NCBI RefSeq assembly: GCF_019799925.1
Contig: NZ_JABGCG010000008.1
Coordinates: forward strand, 232,584 to 296,583
From: Blastococcus sp. CPCC 205250
Lineage (GTDB): Bacteria; Actinomycetota; Actinomycetes; Mycobacteriales; Geodermatophilaceae
Direction: 5' to 3'
Length of the DNA: 64,000 nt
Numbering within the stretch: position 1 is the first letter of the stretch; the number at the start of each line of letters is the position of its first letter. Below the pieces are notes generated by a model. That model had not been told where the DNA came from. It did no database searches and saw nothing but the letters and a program-made list of their open reading frames with translations. This document shows, one piece after another, positions 34,554 to 43,190 of the stretch. Position numbers and translations under genes: made by a program.

Positions 34554-35356
34554 CCACGACCGAGCGCCGGGGGACGGCGCCCGACCCGGCGGCGCCCACG
34601 ACGGTGCTGCAGACGATCGACGTGGCGGTGCACTACGGCGGCATCAAGGCCGTCGACGGCATCGACATGTCGCTGGAGACCGGCCGCATCCTCGGCATCC
34701 TCGGCCCCAACGGGTCGGGCAAGAGCACGCTGCTCGGCGCGATCACCCGGCTGGTCCCGCTCACGCGCGGCCGGGTGCTGCTCGACGGCGAGGACTACGG
34801 CCGCACGCCGCCGGCCCGGCTGGCCCACCGCGGCATCGCCCGGACCTTCCAGACCGTGCGGCTGCTGCCGGACCTCCCCGTGCTGGGCAACATCCAGCTG
34901 GGCGCGGACCTGCGGCTGGACCGCGCCTCCCGCTGGCGGGAGCTGGTGCGGCGCAGCGTGCCGGAGTCGGTCACGGAGGCGATCGAGCGCACCGGCGTCG
35001 GCGACGTCCTCGACCTGCTGCCGGGGGAGCTCTCCTACGGCACGGCGCGGCGGGTCGAGATCGCCCGGGCACTGGCGTCGCGCCCGCGCGTGCTGATGCT
35101 CGACGAGCCGACCGCCGGGATGAACCAGCCCGAGCGCCTGGAGGTCGCCGGCCTGCTGCGCAAGCTCCGCGACGAGGGGCTCACGCAGCTGCTCGTCGAG
35201 CACGACGTCCAGATGATGGTCGACACCTGCGACCGGCTGCTGGCGATGAACCAGGGGAAGCACGTCGCCGAGGGTGCCCCGGCCGACGTCGTCCGCGACC
35301 CCGCCGTCCAGGAGGCCTACCTGGGGAAGAGGTGGAACCGTGCTGCAGATCAGTGA
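34550..35356 (+). CDS. ABC transporter ATP-binding protein, LivG-like
   Basis: A 268-residue ATPase. Walker A is GPNGSGKST, Walker B is VLMLDEPTAG and the D-loop region has GMNQPERLEV. The signature reads LSYGTARRVEIA instead of the usual LSGG, a Ser-to-Tyr type change also seen in other LivG proteins. GIARTFQTVRLLPDLPVLGN is the typical Q-loop and helical region. It energises uptake with the LivF-like partner, whose GTG at 35340 lies inside this gene (17-base overlap). Confidence 0.94.
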   Translation: MTTTERRGTAPDPAAPTTVLQTIDVAVHYGGIKAVDGIDMSLETGRILGILGPNGSGKSTLLGAITRLVPLTRGRVLLDGEDYGRTPPARLAHRGIARTFQTVRLLPDLPVLGNIQLGADLRLDRASRWRELVRRSVPESVTEAIERTGVGDVLDLLPGELSYGTARRVEIARALASRPRVLMLDEPTAGMNQPERLEVAGLLRKLRDEGLTQLLVEHDVQMMVDTCDRLLAMNQGKHVAEGAPADVVRDPAVQEAYLGKRWNRAADQ

Positions 35357-36056
35357 CCTGCACGTCCGCTACGCGACCGCGGAGGCGGTCCGGGGGGTGA
35401 CGTTGTCGGCGACTCCCGGCCGGGTCACCCTGGTGCTCGGCGCCAACGGCGCGGGGAAGTCCAGCACGCTGCGCGCCACGGCCGGGCTGGTGAAGGCGCA
35501 CGCCGGGCGGGTCGAGCTGGACGGTCAGGACATCACCGGGCGCAGACCGCACGAGATCGTGCGGCGCGGCATGGTGCTCGTGCCCGAGGGCCGGCGGGTG
35601 TTCGCCCCGCTCACGGTCGAGGAGAACCTGGTCCTCGGCGGGTACACCGCCAAGCGCGATGCCGCCGACCAGGTGCTCGCCCGGGTCTACGACATGTTCC
35701 CGATCCTCGGTCAGCGGCGCGCCGGCCAGGCCGGTCTGCTGTCCGGCGGCGAGCAGCAGATGCTCGCCTTCGGCCGGGCGCTGATGTCCTCACCGCGGGC
35801 GATCATGCTCGACGAGCCCTCGATGGGCCTGGCGCCCACGATGGTCGAGTCGGTGCTCGGCGCCGTGCGGGACATGGCGGAGTCCGGCATCGCCGTCCTG
35901 CTCGTGGAGCAGAACGCCGACATGGGCCTGGAGATCGCCGACGACGTGGTGGCCATGGCCCGCGGCGAGGTCGTGTTCAGCGGGCCGGCCGCCCAGGCGC
36001 GGTCCAACGCCTCGGTGCTGCGGGCGTTCCTCGGCGAGGCCGCGCTGGTCGAGTGA
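35340..36056 (+). CDS. ABC transporter ATP-binding protein, LivF-like
   Basis: A 238-residue ATPase beginning LQISDLHVRYATAEAVRGV. Walker A is GANGAGKSS, the signature LLSGGEQQMLAFGRAL and Walker B IMLDEPSMGLAP. LVPEGRRVFAPLTVEENLVL is the LivF Q-loop segment. The start lies within the end of the LivG-like gene. It is the last importer gene; the acyl-CoA synthetase begins 74 bases downstream after a palindrome. Confidence 0.94.
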   Translation: MLQISDLHVRYATAEAVRGVTLSATPGRVTLVLGANGAGKSSTLRATAGLVKAHAGRVELDGQDITGRRPHEIVRRGMVLVPEGRRVFAPLTVEENLVLGGYTAKRDAADQVLARVYDMFPILGQRRAGQAGLLSGGEQQMLAFGRALMSSPRAIMLDEPSMGLAPTMVESVLGAVRDMAESGIAVLLVEQNADMGLEIADDVVAMARGEVVFSGPAAQARSNASVLRAFLGEAALVE

Positions 36057-36080
36057 CGCGCGGAGGGGTTGGATCGCCAA

Positions 36081-36096
36081 CCCTAATCATGATTAG
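36081..36096. promoter_or_regulatory. Palindrome upstream of the acyl-CoA ligase operon
   Basis: CTAATCATGATTAG (36083-36096) is a perfect 14-base palindrome, and with the preceding CC gives CCCTAATCATGATTAG. It lies 35 bases before the ligase start and resembles the site at 24628 (13 of 15). This suggests that an independent, regulated promoter drives the catabolic genes. Confidence 0.6.
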
Positions 36097-36130
36097 CTAT
36101 TGATCCACGGACGACGGCGGCAGGGGAGAG

Positions 36131-37783
36131 ATGCGGACCTACACGGACCTGGTGCCGGCCTTCGCGGACCAGGATGACTGGACCCTGGCGACGGTGCTCC
36201 GCCACCACGCGGACCGGCGCCCGGAGGCGGTGTTCCTCGACCTGCCGGAGGAGGGACTCACGTTCACCTACGCCGAGTCGCTGGCGCAGGCCGAGTCGGT
36301 CGCCGACCGGCTGGCCGAGGCCGGCGCCGTCGCCGGTGACCGGGTGCTGGTGATGGCGGCGAACTCCTCGCAGTTCCTCCGCACCTGGCTCGGCACGGGT
36401 GTCGGCGGCACCATCGAGGTGCCGATCAACACCGCCTACGAGGGCATGTTCCTCCAGCACCAGATGACCGTCTCGGCTCCTCGCTGGGCCGTCGTCGACG
36501 ACGTGCAGGCGGCCAAGTTCCCGGCCGTCGGCGACCCCGCGCGGGTCATCGAGAAGTTCTGGGTGGTCGACACCGGCAGCCGGGACGACGCGATCGCCAC
36601 GCTCACCGCCGCCGGCTGGGAGGCCGCGCCCTGGGAGGAGCTGGCGCAGGGCGCACGGCCCGGCGCCGAGTTCGGCACCCCTCCGCCGCACTCCCAGGCG
36701 TCCATCTTCTTCACGTCCGGCACGACCGGCCCCTCCAAGGGCGTGGCCATGCCGCACGCGCAGATGTACTTCTTCGGCCAGGAGGTCGTCAGCCTGCAGC
36801 GGCTGACCGCCGACGACGTCTACTTCACCTGCACGCCGCTCTTCCACGGCAACGCCCAGTTCATGGCGGCCTACCCGGCGCTCATCGCCGGGGCCCGGCT
36901 GGTGTGCCGGCCGAAGTTCAGCGCCAGTCGCTGGGTGGAGCACCTGCGGGTGTCCGGGGTGACGGCCACCAACCTCATCGGCGTGATGATGGACTTCATC
37001 TGGAAGCAGCCGGCCAAGCCCGACGACGCCGACAACGTGCTGCGCACGGTGTTCGCCGCCCCGACGGCCAGCTCCATCGTCGGGGAGTTCTCGGAGCGCT
37101 TCGGGATCGAGGCGTTCACCGAGGTGTTCGGGCTGACCGAGACCAGCGCGCCGATCCTCTCGCCCTACGGCGAGCCCCGGCCCCCGGGCGCGGCCGGGCT
37201 GCAGGCCGCCGACTGGTTCGACGTCCGGCTGGTCGACCCCGAGACCGACCGCGAGGTCCCGGTCGGGGAGGTCGGCGAGCTCGTGGTCCGCCCGAAGCAC
37301 CCGTGGACCTGCTCGATGGGCTACTTCGGCATGCCGGAGAAGACGGTCGAGGCGTGGCGGAACCTGTGGTTCCACACCGGTGACGCGCTGCGCAAGGACG
37401 CCGACGGCTGGTTCTACTTCGTCGACCGGTACAAGGACGCGCTGCGCCGCCGCGGCGAGAACATCAGCTCCTACGAGGTCGAGCAGGGCCTGCTGTCGCA
37501 CCCCGCCGTCCTCGAGGTCGCCGTCATCGCCGTGCCGGCGGACTCCGAGGCCGGCGAGGACGAGGTGATGGCCTACGTCGTCGCCTCGACGCCGGTCGAC
37601 GCCGCGGAGCTGTGGCAGTGGTGCGAGGGGCGGATCCCCGCCTTCGCCACCCCGCGATTCATCCGCCTGGTCGACGCGCTGCCCAAGACGCCCTCGGAGA
37701 AGGTGCAGAAGGCGCAGCTGCGCGACCTGGGCATCACCCCGGACACCGTCGACCGGCTGGCACCCGCTGCCGCGGCGCACTGA
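36131..37783 (+). CDS. AMP-dependent acyl-CoA synthetase (ANL superfamily)
   Basis: A 550-residue ligase that activates an acid to its CoA thioester through an acyl-adenylate. The P-loop-like motif is FFTSGTTGPSKGVAMPHAQ, the adenine motif VFGLTETSAP, the hinge Asp lies in DGWFYFVDRYKDALRRRGEN, and the late catalytic Lys is in PKTPSEKVQKAQL. The sequence resembles carnitine/crotonobetaine-CoA ligases more than long-chain FadD. It begins the 36131-47238 gene series and probably feeds the acyl-CoA dehydrogenase 10 bases downstream. Confidence 0.93.
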   Translation: MRTYTDLVPAFADQDDWTLATVLRHHADRRPEAVFLDLPEEGLTFTYAESLAQAESVADRLAEAGAVAGDRVLVMAANSSQFLRTWLGTGVGGTIEVPINTAYEGMFLQHQMTVSAPRWAVVDDVQAAKFPAVGDPARVIEKFWVVDTGSRDDAIATLTAAGWEAAPWEELAQGARPGAEFGTPPPHSQASIFFTSGTTGPSKGVAMPHAQMYFFGQEVVSLQRLTADDVYFTCTPLFHGNAQFMAAYPALIAGARLVCRPKFSASRWVEHLRVSGVTATNLIGVMMDFIWKQPAKPDDADNVLRTVFAAPTASSIVGEFSERFGIEAFTEVFGLTETSAPILSPYGEPRPPGAAGLQAADWFDVRLVDPETDREVPVGEVGELVVRPKHPWTCSMGYFGMPEKTVEAWRNLWFHTGDALRKDADGWFYFVDRYKDALRRRGENISSYEVEQGLLSHPAVLEVAVIAVPADSEAGEDEVMAYVVASTPVDAAELWQWCEGRIPAFATPRFIRLVDALPKTPSEKVQKAQLRDLGITPDTVDRLAPAAAAH

Positions 37784-37793
37784 GGAGGCCGAC

Positions 37794-38960
37794 ATGGACT
37801 ACACCGAGGACCCGGTCCACCGGGACATCCGAGAGGCCGTCCGGGCCATGTGCGCCGACTTCCCGGACGAGTACTGGATGGAGCACGACACCTCGCACGA
37901 GTTCCCCTGGGAGTTCTACGGGGCCGTGCAGAAGGCCGGCTGGCTGGGCCTGACCATCCCCGAGGAGTACGGCGGCGGTGGGCTCGGCGTGACCGAGGCG
38001 GCCATCGTGGAGCAGGAGATCGCCGCGTCCGGGGCCGGCATGGGCGGCTGCAGCGCCGTGCACATCGGCATCTTCGGCTTCCACCCGATCATCGAGCACG
38101 GGTCGGAGTCGCTGAAGCAGCGATTCCTGCCGGAGGCCGCCAGCGGGGACCTGCACGTCTCCTTCGCGGTGACCGAGCCCGACGCCGGCACCGACACCAC
38201 CAACATCTCCACCTTCGCCCGCAAGGTCGACGGCGGGTACCTGGTCTCGGGCAAGAAGGTGTGGATCACCAAGGCCCAGGAGTCGCAGCGGATGCTCCTG
38301 CTGGTCCGCACCGAGCCGCGCGAGCCGGGTGCGAAGCGGACGGCGGGCATGACGCTGCTGTTCGCGCCCATCGACCGCGACAAGGTGCAGATCCGGCCGA
38401 TCCCCAAGATGGGCCGCAACGCCGTCGACACCAACGAGCTGTTCATCGACGACCTCTTCGTCGCCGATGAAGACGTGGTCGGCGAGCCCGGCCACGGGTT
38501 CCGCACCATCCTCGGCGGGCTCAACGCCGAGCGGGTGATCAGCGCCAACGCCGCGCTCGGCATCGGCAAGGCGGCGCTGCGCCGTGGCACCGAGTACGCC
38601 AAGCAGCGCGAGGTGTTCGGCCGGCCGATCGGCATGAACCAGGGGATCTCCTTCCAGCTCGCCGAGGCCCGGATCCGGCTCGACGCCGCGGAGGCGGTCG
38701 TGCAGAAGGCGGCCTGGATGGTCGACCGCGGGCTGCCGTGCGGCCGCGAGGCCAACGCCGCCAAGTTCCTCTGCGCCGAGGCCGGCTTCCACGCCGCCGA
38801 CGTCGCGCTGCAGGTGCACGGCGGGTTCGGCTACGGCAAGGAGTTCCACGTCGAGCGGTACTTCCGCGAGGCGCGGCTGATGCGGATCGCCCCGATCAGC
38901 CAGGAGATGGTCCTCAACTACACCGCCGAGCACGTCCTCGGCCTGCCGCGCAGCTACTGA
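37794..38960 (+). CDS. Acyl-CoA dehydrogenase with shifted catalytic base
   Basis: A 388-residue member of the family (FAVTEPDAGTDTTNIST flavin loop, KKVWITKAQES, GKAALRRGTEYAKQREVFGR). The segment that carries the catalytic Glu in most members (IYEGTxE) reads RIAPISQEM here and lacks it. A Glu at 246 in LNAERVISANAALGIGKAA occupies the place used by isovaleryl-CoA and long-chain dehydrogenases, so the enzyme is probably active on branched or bulky acyl-CoA. It follows the ligase and precedes a CoA-ester lyase. Confidence 0.93.
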   Translation: MDYTEDPVHRDIREAVRAMCADFPDEYWMEHDTSHEFPWEFYGAVQKAGWLGLTIPEEYGGGGLGVTEAAIVEQEIAASGAGMGGCSAVHIGIFGFHPIIEHGSESLKQRFLPEAASGDLHVSFAVTEPDAGTDTTNISTFARKVDGGYLVSGKKVWITKAQESQRMLLLVRTEPREPGAKRTAGMTLLFAPIDRDKVQIRPIPKMGRNAVDTNELFIDDLFVADEDVVGEPGHGFRTILGGLNAERVISANAALGIGKAALRRGTEYAKQREVFGRPIGMNQGISFQLAEARIRLDAAEAVVQKAAWMVDRGLPCGREANAAKFLCAEAGFHAADVALQVHGGFGYGKEFHVERYFREARLMRIAPISQEMVLNYTAEHVLGLPRSY

Positions 38961-38973
38961 CGGGGGAACGCCG

Positions 38974-39924
38974 ATGGTCCCGTACCGCTCCATCCTCTTC
39001 GTCCCCGGGCACAAGCCCGCGTGGATCGACAAGGCGCTGGCCGCCGGCGCCGACTGCATCGTGCTCGACCTCGAGGACTCGGTCCCGGCCGACCTGAAGC
39101 TGGGCGCCCGGCAGACCGTGGCCGAGTCGATCGCCGCCGTCCGCGCGCGCGACACCCGCGTCGGCCTGTTCGTCCGGGTCAACCCGCTGGACACCCGGCT
39201 GACCGGCGGTGACCTCGAGGCCGTCGTCGTCCCCGGACTGACCGGGGTCTTCGCGCCCAAGATCAGCGTGGCGTCGGACGTGCTGCGCTACGACGCGCTG
39301 CTCGACCACTTCGAGGAGCGCAACGGCGTCTCCGGCCTGGAGTACATCGTCCCGGTGGAGATGATCGGCGCCATCCAGAACGCCCGCGAGATCGCGCTGG
39401 CCTCCCCGCGGGTCGGGGCGATGATCGGCCCCACCGCGGAGCACGCCGACATCGCCCGGGCGGTCGGCTACCGGTGGACGCCGGAGGGGGAGGAGACCCT
39501 CTACCTGCGCAGCCGCATCCTGCTGGCCTGCCGCGAGGCGGGCATCCACCCCCTGACCGGGCTGTGGGAGCGGCTGGAGGACCTCGCCGGGCTCAAGGCC
39601 TTCGCCGAGAAGGGCCGCCAGCTCGGCTTCCGCGGGATGATCGCCATCCACCCCTCGCACGTCGCCACCGTCAACGAGGCGTTCACCCCGACCGCCGACG
39701 AGGTGGAGTTCCACGAGGGGCTGGTCGCCGCCTACGAGCAGGCGGCCGCCGCGGGGCACGGCGCCGTCCGGTACCGGGGCGTGCACATCGACAAGGCGCA
39801 CGCCGACACCGCGGCCGAGTGGCTGGCCCACGCCCGCGCCACCCCGGGTGGCCGCGGTGCCGACGACGTCCGCCCCGCCCCGGCCGACCGGCTGGGCATC
39901 GACGCCCCGGAAGGCGGCCGCTGA
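38974..39924 (+). CDS. CoA-ester lyase (HpcH/HpaI aldolase, CitE-like)
   Basis: A 316-residue TIM-barrel lyase. YRSILFVPGHKPAWIDKAL opens the barrel, CIVLDLEDSVP carries the magnesium-binding acids, and IGPTAEHADIARAVGY and GMIAIHPSHVATVNEAFTPT are conserved in malyl-, methylmalyl- and citramalyl-CoA lyases. It should split a 3-hydroxy-dicarboxyl-CoA into acetyl- or propionyl-CoA plus a 2-oxo acid. The MaoC hydratase begins one base after its stop, the usual partner that makes the hydroxyacyl-CoA. Exact substrate uncertain. Confidence 0.92.
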   Translation: MVPYRSILFVPGHKPAWIDKALAAGADCIVLDLEDSVPADLKLGARQTVAESIAAVRARDTRVGLFVRVNPLDTRLTGGDLEAVVVPGLTGVFAPKISVASDVLRYDALLDHFEERNGVSGLEYIVPVEMIGAIQNAREIALASPRVGAMIGPTAEHADIARAVGYRWTPEGEETLYLRSRILLACREAGIHPLTGLWERLEDLAGLKAFAEKGRQLGFRGMIAIHPSHVATVNEAFTPTADEVEFHEGLVAAYEQAAAAGHGAVRYRGVHIDKAHADTAAEWLAHARATPGGRGADDVRPAPADRLGIDAPEGGR

Positions 39925-39925
39925 C

Positions 39926-40447
39926 ATGCGTGGGCTGTACTTCGAGGAGTTCGAGATCGGCCGGGTCTACCGGCACCCGTTCACCCGGACCGTCACCGAG
40001 TCCGACAACGTGCTCTTCACGTCGCTGACGATGAACACCCAGCCGCTGCACCTGGACCACGAGTTCGCCAAGGGCACGATCCACGGGCGGCCGCTGTTCA
40101 ACAGCCTGTTCACCCTGGCGCTGGTCGGCGGCTTCCACGTGCTGGAGCTGACGTTCGGCACCACACTGGGGAACCTCGGCTACGACTCGGTGAAGTTCCC
40201 GAACCCGGTCTTCCACGGGGACACCCTGCGCGGGGAGACGACGATCCTGGACAAGCGGGAGAGCAGGAGCAGGACCGACAGCGGGATCGTGTGGTTCGAG
40301 CACCGCGGCTACAACCAGCACGACGAGCTGATCATGGTGTGCACCCGCGTCGGCCTGATGTCCAGGTCCCCCGAGCACGGCGGCTCGAACCCGGTGGTCA
40401 CCGGTGAGGCCCCCGCCGCCGTCCCCACCGCCGACGAGGAGGCGTGA
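39926..40447 (+). CDS. MaoC-family hydratase
   Basis: A 173-residue hot-dog protein. The hydratase-2 motif is clear: NTQPLHLDHEFAKGTIHGRP with the Asp/His pair, followed by LFNSLFTLALVGGFHV. YDSVKFPNPVFHGDTLRGET supplies the second strand pair. Relatives include mesaconyl-CoA and itaconyl-CoA hydratases. It sits tightly between the CitE-like lyase (one base) and the aldehyde dehydrogenase, so it probably hydrates an unsaturated dicarboxyl-CoA for that lyase. Confidence 0.92.
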   Translation: MRGLYFEEFEIGRVYRHPFTRTVTESDNVLFTSLTMNTQPLHLDHEFAKGTIHGRPLFNSLFTLALVGGFHVLELTFGTTLGNLGYDSVKFPNPVFHGDTLRGETTILDKRESRSRTDSGIVWFEHRGYNQHDELIMVCTRVGLMSRSPEHGGSNPVVTGEAPAAVPTADEEA

Positions 40448-40449
40448 GC

Positions 40450-41916
40450 ATGAGCGACACCGACCTGCGGAACTGGGTCCCCACCACCCGCGAGCTGCTG
40501 ATCGACGGCCGGCTGGTGCCCGGCGAGGGCCCGACCATCGAGGGCCTGAACCCCGCCACCGAGCAGGTGCACGCCACCGTCGCCACGGCCAGCATCGAGC
40601 AGGTCGACCAGGCGGTCGCCGCCGCCCGGAAGGCGTTCCCGGCATGGGCCGCGGCGTCGCCGCAGGAGCGCAGCGCGGCCATCCACCGGCTGGCCGACGT
40701 CTTCGAGAAGCACACCGAGCGGCTGACGGCATCGATCGTCAACGAGGTCGGTACGCCCGCCGGCTTCGCCGAGGCCATGCAGGTCAAGCTCGGCATCGTG
40801 CACCTGCGCTGGATGGCCGAGGCAGCGCTGGTCGACCGCACGGTGCAGCTGGGGGAGTGGCACGACCCGGTGCTGAGCTACTCCGAGGTGGCCTACCGGC
40901 CGGCCGGGGTGGTGGCCTGCATCACCGGCTACAACTACCCGATCAACCTCGCCGTCTTCAAGTTCGGCGCGGCCCTGGCGGCCGGCTGCACGACGGTCCT
41001 GCTGCCCTCCCCGCGGACCCCGCTGACCACCCTCTGGATGGGGGAGCTGTTCGAGGAGGCCGGCATCCCGGCCGGCGTCATCAACGTCGTCATCGGCGAC
41101 GGCCCCTCGGTCGGCCAGCACCTCACCACCCACCCGTGGGTCGACCGGGTCTCCTTCACCGGCTCCGACGCCGTCGGCGCGGCGATCATGGAGCAGGCCG
41201 CGCGCGGCCTCAAGGGCGTCACGCTCGAGCTCGGCGGCAAGTCGCCGAACATCCTGCTGCCGGGCATCGACGCGGCCGCGCTGGCCAAGGACATCCACCT
41301 GCGGTGGGCCCGCAACGGCGGTCAGGGCTGCGCCGCGCTGGCCCGCATGCTGGTGCACGAGAGCCTGGTCGACGACTTCCTCGGCGCCTCCAAGGAGGCC
41401 TTCACCGCGCTCAAGGTCGGCGACCCCTGGGACAGGACCGTCAACATCGGGCCGATGATCCGCGAGGACCACCGCCAGCGGGTGCAGTCGTTCATCGACA
41501 ACGGCCTGGCCGACGGCGGGCACATCGCGCTGTCCCTGGACACCCCCGTGCCGGACAAGGGCTACTTCATCAACCCCGTCGTCTTCACGGGCCTGTCGCA
41601 CGACAACCGGCTGGTGCAGAACGAGGTCTTCGGGCCCGTCGGCGTCGTCGTCCCCTTCGCCACCGAGGAGGAGGCGATCCGGCTGGCCAACGACACCGCC
41701 TACGGCCTGGCGGCCAACATCTACACCCCCGACGTCGAGCACGGCCGCGCCCTGGCCGCCCAGCTGCGATCGGGCACCGTCTGGGTCAACGGCGGCGGCA
41801 ACATGCGCCCCGACGCGCCCTTCGGCGGCTTCGGCCTCTCCGGCGTCGGCCGCGAGATCGGCGAGTGGGGCATCCGCGAGTACCTCGAGGCCCAGCACGT
41901 GCAGTGGCGGCCGTGA
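40450..41916 (+). CDS. Aldehyde dehydrogenase family protein
   Basis: From ATG 40450 (GAGGAGG about eight bases upstream; GTG 40444 is an alternative) the protein has 488 residues. General base Glu260 (VTLELGGKSPNIL) and nucleophile Cys294 (GGQGCAALARM) are present, with ITGYNYPINLAVFKFGAALA and VSFTGSDAVGAAIM around the cofactor. It oxidises an aldehyde to an acid with NAD(P). Its place between the MaoC hydratase and CoA-transferase genes suggests that a semialdehyde occurs in the pathway. Confidence 0.94.
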   Translation: MSDTDLRNWVPTTRELLIDGRLVPGEGPTIEGLNPATEQVHATVATASIEQVDQAVAAARKAFPAWAAASPQERSAAIHRLADVFEKHTERLTASIVNEVGTPAGFAEAMQVKLGIVHLRWMAEAALVDRTVQLGEWHDPVLSYSEVAYRPAGVVACITGYNYPINLAVFKFGAALAAGCTTVLLPSPRTPLTTLWMGELFEEAGIPAGVINVVIGDGPSVGQHLTTHPWVDRVSFTGSDAVGAAIMEQAARGLKGVTLELGGKSPNILLPGIDAAALAKDIHLRWARNGGQGCAALARMLVHESLVDDFLGASKEAFTALKVGDPWDRTVNIGPMIREDHRQRVQSFIDNGLADGGHIALSLDTPVPDKGYFINPVVFTGLSHDNRLVQNEVFGPVGVVVPFATEEEAIRLANDTAYGLAANIYTPDVEHGRALAAQLRSGTVWVNGGGNMRPDAPFGGFGLSGVGREIGEWGIREYLEAQHVQWRP

Positions 41917-41960
41917 CCGCGCCGTCCGACCCGAACGACCAGAGCACCCGAGGGGGAGCC

Positions 41961-43190
41961 ATGACCGGCAGCACACAGGGGGTCCCGCCGCTGGCGGGGG
42001 TCACGGTCCTGGAACTGGGGACGATGTACGCCGCGCCGACGGCCGGCCGCATGCTGCGCGACTTCGGCGCGCGGGTGGTCAAGGTCGAGGACCCGAACTC
42101 CGGCGACTTCGCCCGGCAGTGGACGCCCCAGTTCGAGGGCCTGTCCATCGGCTTCGCGCGGCTGAACTCCGGCAAGGAGTCGATCGGCATCGACCTGCGC
42201 CGCACCGAGGGCCGCGACCTGGTCCGCCGGCTCGCCGCCAAGGTCGACGTCGTCGTCGAGTCCTTCCGGCCCGGGCGGCTGGAGGACTGGGGGCTGGGCT
42301 ACGACGTGCTGTCGGCCGACAACCCCGGCCTGGTGCTCACCCGGGTCTCCGGGTTCGGGCAGACCGGGCCCTACCGGGAGCGCCCCGGCTTCGGCACGGT
42401 CGCCGAGACCGCCAGCGGCTACGCCTTCATCAACGGGTGGCCGGACACGCCCCCCACCTCGCCGCCGTTCGGCTTCGCCGACTCCATCGCCGGCCTCTCG
42501 GCCGCCTTCGGGACGACGACGGCGCTGTTCAACCGCACCCGCACCGGCCGCGGCGACGTCGTCGACGTGGCGCTCTACGAGCCGCTGATGTTCATCCTCG
42601 GCGACCTGGTGCTCAACTACACCGCCTCCGGCTTCATCCAGCAGCGGGTCGGCAACGGGTCGGGCTCGGCGTCACCCCGCGGCATCTACCAGGCCGGGGA
42701 CGGCCAGTGGCTGTCGATCGCGGCGTCGAACCAGACGATCGCCATGCGGCTGTTCGACGCGATGGGGCGCCAGGACCTCAAGGACGACGAGCGCTACGCG
42801 ACGAACGTGGCCCGCATGGACAACAACGACGCGCTCCAGGAGATCGTCGCCGCCTGGGTGGCCGAGCGGCCGCGGGACGAGGTGCTCGCCGACCTCGACG
42901 CGCACGAGGTCGTCGCGGCCGCGGTCAACGACGCCAAGGACATCGTGGAGGACCCGCACTTCCGCGAGCGCACCCTGGTCGACCTGGCGGGGACAGTGCT
43001 GGGCAAGGCGCTGGTGCCCGGCCCGGTGCTGCACATGGGCAGCTACGCCGGGCCGACCTATGACGGTGTGCCCACCGTCGGCGAGCACACCGAGTCGGCC
43101 CTCACCGACCTGCTCGACCTGCCGCGGTCCGAGCTCGAGGCCCTCGGCGCGGCGGCCGTCGTCGGCCCGACGCCGGTACCGGCCGCGTGA
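41961..43190 (+). CDS. Family III CoA-transferase (CaiB/BaiF-like)
   Basis: A 409-residue protein from ATG 41961 (GAGGGGGAG upstream). VTVLELGTMYAAPTAGRMLR, DFGARVVKVEDPNSGDFARQ, SGKESIGIDLRRTEGRDLVR and VSGFGQTGPYRERPGFGTVA are family hallmarks. Class III transferases move CoA between acids as interlocked dimers without ping-pong exchange. With the CitE-like lyase and MaoC hydratase it forms a trio like the itaconate route (transferase, hydratase, citramalyl-CoA lyase). The next gene's GTG overlaps this stop. Confidence 0.93.
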   Translation: MTGSTQGVPPLAGVTVLELGTMYAAPTAGRMLRDFGARVVKVEDPNSGDFARQWTPQFEGLSIGFARLNSGKESIGIDLRRTEGRDLVRRLAAKVDVVVESFRPGRLEDWGLGYDVLSADNPGLVLTRVSGFGQTGPYRERPGFGTVAETASGYAFINGWPDTPPTSPPFGFADSIAGLSAAFGTTTALFNRTRTGRGDVVDVALYEPLMFILGDLVLNYTASGFIQQRVGNGSGSASPRGIYQAGDGQWLSIAASNQTIAMRLFDAMGRQDLKDDERYATNVARMDNNDALQEIVAAWVAERPRDEVLADLDAHEVVAAAVNDAKDIVEDPHFRERTLVDLAGTVLGKALVPGPVLHMGSYAGPTYDGVPTVGEHTESALTDLLDLPRSELEALGAAAVVGPTPVPAA

